Shown here one piece after another: positions 6,504 through 10,006 of a stretch of 10,006 nt of DNA. A program made the translations under genes and the position numbers. The notes under the pieces are model-generated. The model had not been told where the DNA came from and searched no databases. It saw only the letters and a program-made list of their open reading frames with translations. The first letter of the stretch is position 1. Every line of letters begins with the position of its first letter. The DNA comes from Bacteroidota bacterium (GTDB lineage Bacteria > Bacteroidota > Bacteroidia > Chitinophagales > UBA8649), in NCBI GenBank assembly GCA_003447535.1, contig DLYY01000071.1, forward strand, positions 1 through 10,006. Direction: 5' to 3'.

Positions 6504-7104
6504 GATTCGAGATTTCTTTACTACCGCAATTGTTGGGGGAATGGTTGTTGTCCTGCCAATTGCTTTGATTGCCTTCGCCTTTAAATGGCTCTTTTCATTG
6601 ATTTACTCTGTGACAGAGAGTCTAGCAAAATCCCTGCACATTGTAGAAGCTTATCCCGATGGAGCGGCTTATATTACAATGGTACTCATCGTTGTTGTGA
6701 TGTTTTTTATTGGTCTCGCGGTCAAAACACGTATCGGCAAATTTCTGTATCACTACTTAGAGAAATACCTGCTTAGCAGGATTCCATTGTATTCTGTGCT
6801 AAGTGAGACCGTTTCCACCATAGCCGATAGAGATCAGAAGGCTTTCAGTAAAGTGGTACTAGTCGACGTATATGGTTCAGGCGTCTACATGACAGGTTTC
6901 GTTACCGATGAGACGAATCCTGAATGGTATTCCATATTTGTCCCAACAGCACCTAATCCAACCAATGGCTTTGTCTTTTCAACGCGGCGTGATGCCGTGA
7001 TTGAAACTGACCTAAAGCCTGAAGATGCTGTGCGAACAGTCGTAGGCATGGGTGCGGGTTCCACGGAAATGCTTAGCTATTTGTCCGACGCGAAGAAGGC
7101 CTAA
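6493..7104 (+). CDS. DUF502 family membrane protein
   Basis: A protein of about 203 residues belonging to DUF502, a widespread bacterial and plant membrane family of unclear biochemical function. Two membrane helices are predicted, at about 12-38 and 58-77, followed by a soluble domain. Family signatures are SRIPLYSVLSETV near 95-107, KAFSKVVLVDVYGSGVYMTGFV within 116-137, and VPTAPNPTNGFVF at 150-162. The start is one of two adjacent ATGs (6493 or 6496) behind a GAGGTGG site; the upstream TTG would add four residues and destroy the spacing. It overlaps the reductase 3' end by 11 bp, so it is translated as the last gene of the sufT-brx-reductase cluster. Its stop is 6 bp from the convergent prmC stop, with no terminator hairpin evident between them. 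Confidence 0.88.
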   Translation: MMHKIRDFFTTAIVGGMVVVLPIALIAFAFKWLFSLIYSVTESLAKSLHIVEAYPDGAAYITMVLIVVVMFFIGLAVKTRIGKFLYHYLEKYLLSRIPLYSVLSETVSTIADRDQKAFSKVVLVDVYGSGVYMTGFVTDETNPEWYSIFVPTAPNPTNGFVFSTRRDAVIETDLKPEDAVRTVVGMGAGSTEMLSYLSDAKKA

Positions 7105-7110
7105 ATCTCT

Positions 7111-7899
7111 CTACTTTATAGCACGTACAAATCGATAGACCCCACTACTATCTTTATACATTGTAGTTGAGTACCCGTGATTGGTAAAGAGACGCGCAAC
7201 ATCATCTCCTTGCTTAAAGCCACATTCCACCCATATTTCTCCTTTTGGCAACAAGGCTTTTTGGCCTAGTAAGCCAATGTGTCGGTAGAAGATTAGCGGG
7301 TCCTTCTCGTCTACATATAGGGCAAGTTCTGGCTCGTAGGATAGGGTGGTTTGCGCCATTATTCGACGTTCAGAGGGCGGAATATAGGGTGGATTAGAGA
7401 CGATATACTTCAATTTTGCGCCCTCCCACTCATTTAGTTTCAAAATATCGCATTCTCGTAGACTTAGGCTTAAATCATGTATTTCGCTGTTCTTTGCAGC
7501 AATAGCAAGGGCTTTCGGGCAAACATCTATGGCATGTACTTGAGCTGTTGAATAGCGCTGTTTAAGCGCTAGTGCAATACATCCAGACCCCGTTCCAATA
7601 TCTAAAATGCCTGCCTTATCAGTATTTGCCGTTGGGATATGCTGAAAGATAAGATCCAGTAGATCTTCTGTTTCAGGACGAGGTAGCAAGACATCCTCAG
7701 AGACATGAAGCTTTAGATTCATGAAATAATCATAGCCCGTGATGTACTCAATGGGTTCATGATTGAGCAGCCGTGAAGTAATTATTGACCAAGAAACATC
7801 CCCAATACAGTCTTCTTCTATGACCTTCATGACGTGCTGGATTTGTCTGGATGTCCATCCTGATTGGTTAAGATTTTCTATTGATTCTTGTCTAGTCAT
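7111..7899 (-). CDS. prmC: Peptide chain release factor N5-glutamine methyltransferase
   Basis: PrmC (HemK) methylates the glutamine of the GGQ motif in release factors RF1 and RF2, using S-adenosylmethionine. From the ATG at 7899 the protein has 262 residues. A short helical N-terminal domain ending in EPIEYITG leads to LLPRPETEDLL (about 71-81). The SAM-binding loop ILDIGTGSGCIALAL is at 98-112, and the catalytic NPPY motif at 169-172 binds the glutamine. EPELALYVDEKDPLIFYRHI further on is also typical. The open frame continues upstream to a TTG at 8013, but that would place 51 bp of coding antisense to the ribD ATG and core; the ATG start aligns better with PrmC N-termini. Divergent from ribD and convergent with DUF502. 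Confidence 0.93.
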   Translation of the reverse strand: MTRQESIENLNQSGWTSRQIQHVMKVIEEDCIGDVSWSIITSRLLNHEPIEYITGYDYFMNLKLHVSEDVLLPRPETEDLLDLIFQHIPTANTDKAGILDIGTGSGCIALALKQRYSTAQVHAIDVCPKALAIAAKNSEIHDLSLSLRECDILKLNEWEGAKLKYIVSNPPYIPPSERRIMAQTTLSYEPELALYVDEKDPLIFYRHIGLLGQKALLPKGEIWVECGFKQGDDVARLFTNHGYSTTMYKDSSGVYRFVRAIK

Positions 7900-7961
7900 A
7901 GAATACCATAGCAAGGTTGTATCTTGCCAAAGTGCAAGGTAATAAACGTCATCAGTTTTAT
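7900..7961. promoter_or_regulatory. Divergent promoter region prmC / ribD with repeated GCAAGG/CTTGCC arms
   Basis: The 62 bp between the two chosen ATGs must contain control signals for both directions. It holds GCAAGGT at 7911-7917 and again at 7934-7940, exactly 23 bp apart, with the reverse-complementary CTTGCC at 7923-7928 between them. Either outer copy can pair with the middle one (5-bp stems). The gap is too short for a full FMN riboswitch, so ribD here is not controlled by one directly upstream. Confidence 0.4.
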
Positions 7962-9008
7962 ATGAATCGAGCTTTTGAGCTTGCCTTACTTGGTAAGCCA
8001 AAAATTCGGTCAAATCCTGCGGTAGGATGCGTAATTATACATAATGATACGATTATAGGAGAGGGTTATCATAGGGATTTTGGTGGTCCTCACGCTGAGG
8101 TAAACGCTATTTTATCTGTACAATCAGGTGATATGTACAAGCTTATGGAGGCTACCATTTATGTCACGCTAGAGCCATGCTCATATATCGGGAAAACACC
8201 CTCTTGTGCTAATCATCTTATAGAAAACGGCGTGAAGCATGTCGTCATTGGTTGCTTAGATCCTAACCCAAAGGTGCGTGGTCGAGGGATACAGATGATG
8301 CGTGAACAGGGAGTGAATGTAGAGGTGTTGAGGTATGCTCAGACTAATGCAAATTTGAATCCAGGATTTTATTCATCGATGCTTCACGACCGCCCCTATG
8401 TTACCCTAAAATGGGCACAATCTAGCGATGGTTTTATTGGGCAAAAAGGTCAGGGGTCTATGCCAATCTCAGGTCAGAAGGGTCGGCACTTTACGCATAC
8501 ATGGCGAAGTGAGCACCATGCAATCTTAGTGGGAAGCAATACGGTTTTTGAAGATAATCCTCGTTTGGATGTTCGATTGGTAGAAGGGGAAAGCCCACAA
8601 GTCATCGTTTTAGACCGCCGTGGACGCCTCACAGGCAATGAAATGATATTCTCCTTAGGTAAGGAGGTTTGGATATTTTCCTATCAAATTAAGGAGATAG
8701 AGCATCATCGTTGGTTTACGGTGGATCCTAGTAAACCATTAATTCCCAAAGTGTTTGAGACTATGCTAGCCCATGAGATGAATACACTGTTTGTTGAAGG
8801 TGGGCGACAGATTCATCAAGCTTTTCTCGAGGGGCCGATGTGGTGGGATGAGCTTCGTTACTTTACAAGTAGAGAGAAGCTAGGTCAAGGCATTGATGCA
8901 CCTGCGATACCTGCTGATTGTACTCCATACATAAGGGAAGATATCGGCGATGATGAAATGGTAATTTTACGATCTAAGCAAACATGGCAGAATTTTATCT
9001 CATTGTAA
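7962..9008 (+). CDS. ribD: Bifunctional riboflavin biosynthesis deaminase/reductase RibD
   Basis: RibD performs steps two and three of riboflavin synthesis: deamination of the pyrimidine from GTP opening, then NADPH-dependent reduction of the ribosyl side chain. From the ATG at 7962 the protein has 348 residues. The N-terminal deaminase domain shows SNPAVGCVI (17-25), zinc ligand His44 with catalytic Glu46 in HAE, and zinc ligands Cys73 and Cys82 in LEPCSYIGKTPSC (70-82). The reductase domain from about 145 onward shows RPYVTLKWAQSSDG (144-157), ILVGSNTVFEDNPRLDVR (188-205) and the EGG motif at 279-281. Start choice is uncertain: an in-frame GTG at 7932 would add ten residues (ending RHQFY) that resemble the usual RibD N-terminus. 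The last 25 bp overlap the EamA gene, indicating coupled translation. Confidence 0.93.
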   Translation: MNRAFELALLGKPKIRSNPAVGCVIIHNDTIIGEGYHRDFGGPHAEVNAILSVQSGDMYKLMEATIYVTLEPCSYIGKTPSCANHLIENGVKHVVIGCLDPNPKVRGRGIQMMREQGVNVEVLRYAQTNANLNPGFYSSMLHDRPYVTLKWAQSSDGFIGQKGQGSMPISGQKGRHFTHTWRSEHHAILVGSNTVFEDNPRLDVRLVEGESPQVIVLDRRGRLTGNEMIFSLGKEVWIFSYQIKEIEHHRWFTVDPSKPLIPKVFETMLAHEMNTLFVEGGRQIHQAFLEGPMWWDELRYFTSREKLGQGIDAPAIPADCTPYIREDIGDDEMVILRSKQTWQNFISL

Positions 9009-9871
9009 GTATTCTATCCTCGGTAGCTATCATGCTTGTTTTTGGCATGTTTGATCGCTTTAAAGTGGATACTTTTCAAGCGGTCGTTGTAAATTATCTC
9101 ACGTGCATTGGATGTGGAGTTGTTCTCAATGGTGGGATGCCTCAATATTCTATGGATTCTACGACCTGGTTGCCTTATGCGCTTTGTCTTGGTGTGCTGT
9201 TTATTGGTTTGTTTGTGCTAATCGGTATCACAGCCCAAAGGCAAGGGGCTGCTATTGCATCTGTCTCGATGAAACTAGGATTGATTTTTCCTATTCTGTT
9301 GGCCTATTTTCTATATAACGAAGACTTTACGATCCAAAAGTGGATAGGTATCGTTTTGTGTCTGGCAGCCATCATTTTCGTATCGATTCCTTCTAAAGAT
9401 TCTGAGGCTGAAGGAAATTCCTTTGCATGGAATTGGTCCATGTTATTTCCCTTAATCATCTTTCTAGGAAGTGGAATATGTGATTCAACAGTGCAGTTCG
9501 TCGAACAACGATTCTTTGCAGAAGGTGACTTAGAACCCTTGACAATCGCCCTCTTCGGGACAGCTTATGTTGTTGGAGCAAGCGTTTTACTTCTACAAGT
9601 GATGCTGGGAAAGCGCTCATTTGACTCAAAATCGCTACTTGCCGGTGTGGTCTTAGGACTACCGAATTACGCGTCGATTTACTTTTTTTTGATGGCTTTA
9701 TCCCACGATAAATTCGAAAATGCGTCGTCTTTTGTATTTGTCATAAACAATATCGGGATTGTGGTAATGACTACTCTAATGGGTATCCTTATTTTGAAGC
9801 AAAAGCCTAACCAATATGGATGGATTGGTCTCAGCCTTGCAGTAGGTGCCGTACTTCTGTTGTCTCTTTAA
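8984..9871 (+). CDS. EamA/DMT superfamily transporter, ten membrane helices
   Basis: A 295-residue integral membrane protein with ten hydrophobic helices, at roughly 3-21, 31-49, 63-81, 88-110, 117-135, 150-165, 187-207, 216-238, 247-271 and 277-294. This is the usual 5+5 duplicated layout of EamA-domain carriers of the drug/metabolite superfamily. Matching half-ends, NEDFTIQKWIGIVLCLAAII in the first half and KQKPNQYGWIGLSLAVGAV in the second, show the internal duplication. The substrate cannot be read from sequence. The start ATG lies 25 bp inside the end of ribD, so it is made with RibD; the DMT superfamily includes RibN riboflavin importers, which makes flavin or a precursor a reasonable but unproven guess. 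Its stop is 6 bp from the stop of a convergent secreted-protein gene. Confidence 0.87.
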   Translation: MAEFYLIVSILSSVAIMLVFGMFDRFKVDTFQAVVVNYLTCIGCGVVLNGGMPQYSMDSTTWLPYALCLGVLFIGLFVLIGITAQRQGAAIASVSMKLGLIFPILLAYFLYNEDFTIQKWIGIVLCLAAIIFVSIPSKDSEAEGNSFAWNWSMLFPLIIFLGSGICDSTVQFVEQRFFAEGDLEPLTIALFGTAYVVGASVLLLQVMLGKRSFDSKSLLAGVVLGLPNYASIYFFLMALSHDKFENASSFVFVINNIGIVVMTTLMGILILKQKPNQYGWIGLSLAVGAVLLLSL

Positions 9872-9877
9872 CGACCT

Positions 9878-10006
9878 TTATTCGAACACTCGAATATCAT
9901 CGACTTCCCACGTACTTCCATCCTGATTACTACCTGTGTAGCGGAAAGCAATATGTACGTTTGAACTAATGAAATTACTCAAGTCTACAGTGGCTGTCAC
10001 AAAGGC
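9878..10006 (-). CDS. C-terminus of a secreted choice-of-anchor-J-like protein (5' part outside window)
   Basis: Hand translation of the minus strand from the right edge gives 42 codons and a TAA stop. They read as a jelly-roll-like end: ATVDLSNFISSNVHIAFRY, then TGSNQDGSTWEVDDIRVFE. The pattern of a LS-turn, IAFRY strand, STW and VDDIRV at the end is characteristic of choice-of-anchor J and related carbohydrate-binding-like modules in large extracellular Bacteroidota proteins. The frame is open to the window edge. The protein ends right after this module, with no type IX secretion sorting domain following it. The rest of the protein and its function are outside the window. Confidence 0.75.
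   Translation of the reverse strand, partial: AFVTATVDLSNFISSNVHIAFRYTGSNQDGSTWEVDDIRVFE
9879..9896. repeat. Short hairpin at the convergent gene ends
   Basis: TATTCGA, loop ACAC, TCGAATA: a perfect 7-bp stem with a 4-base loop. It lies 8 bp after the EamA stop and within the last codons and stop of the minus-strand gene. Neither side is followed by a T-run, so it is not a classic intrinsic terminator; it may only slow or protect transcript ends, or be chance. Confidence 0.3.

Noticed and set aside
7917..7961. Upstream TTG start for ribD at 7917
   Set aside because: A rare start codon with no ribosome site; the family core begins around MNRAFELAL at 7962. A GTG at 7932 remains possible.
7900..7961. 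FMN riboswitch upstream of ribD
   Set aside because: The gap to prmC is about half the length such an element needs, and no RFN-like conserved blocks are visible.
7900..8013. Upstream extension of prmC to a TTG start at 8013
   Set aside because: The added residues run antisense through the ribD start, and the ATG at 7899 aligns the helical N-terminal segment with known PrmC proteins.
9879..9896. Intrinsic terminator between the EamA gene and the convergent gene
   Set aside because: The stem is perfect but AT-rich and short, and no T-run follows on either strand, so I list it only as a hairpin.

Overview
The window looks like a chromosomal segment of a Bacteroidota bacterium, most likely an aquatic Flavobacteriales-type organism. 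This is inferred from moderately low GC, weak or absent Shine-Dalgarno signals at most starts, Bacteroidota-style versions of SufE, SufT, bacilliredoxin, PrmC and RibD, and the tail of a secreted choice-of-anchor-J-type protein at the right edge. Coding is very dense. No gap exceeds about 85 bp, and I see no rRNA, tRNA, CRISPR array, insertion sequence or phage gene.

Left part (1-3141). A minus-strand pair encodes a SixA-type phosphohistidine phosphatase followed by sufE, the sulfur-transfer partner of the cysteine desulfurase SufS; sufE is cut by the window edge. Divergent from it is a plus-strand pair: an orphan NqrB/RnfD-like integral membrane protein, then a secreted, C-terminally anchored DUF2330 protein. 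None of the other Nqr/Rnf subunits is present. This pair is the best candidate for an uncharacterised system.

Middle (3128-7104). A minus-strand dacB (PBP4-type D-Ala-D-Ala carboxypeptidase/endopeptidase) converges on the DUF2330 gene with a 14-bp overlap. Divergent from dacB runs a compact plus-strand cluster: sufT-like (DUF59/MIP18), a bacilliredoxin (BrxA/BrxB family, CGC motif), a PaaE-like FAD/NAD(P)H reductase with a C-terminal [2Fe-2S] ferredoxin domain, and a DUF502 membrane protein. The last three genes overlap at their junctions. With sufE at the left edge this gives an iron-sulfur and thiol-redox theme, but sufE and sufT are separated by about 4.4 kb and point in opposite directions.

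Right part (7111-10006). prmC (release-factor glutamine methyltransferase, minus) is divergent from ribD (bifunctional riboflavin deaminase/reductase, plus). ribD overlaps by 25 bp a ten-helix EamA/DMT transporter, which invites a riboflavin-transport hypothesis. The window ends in the 3' part of a minus-strand secreted-protein gene.
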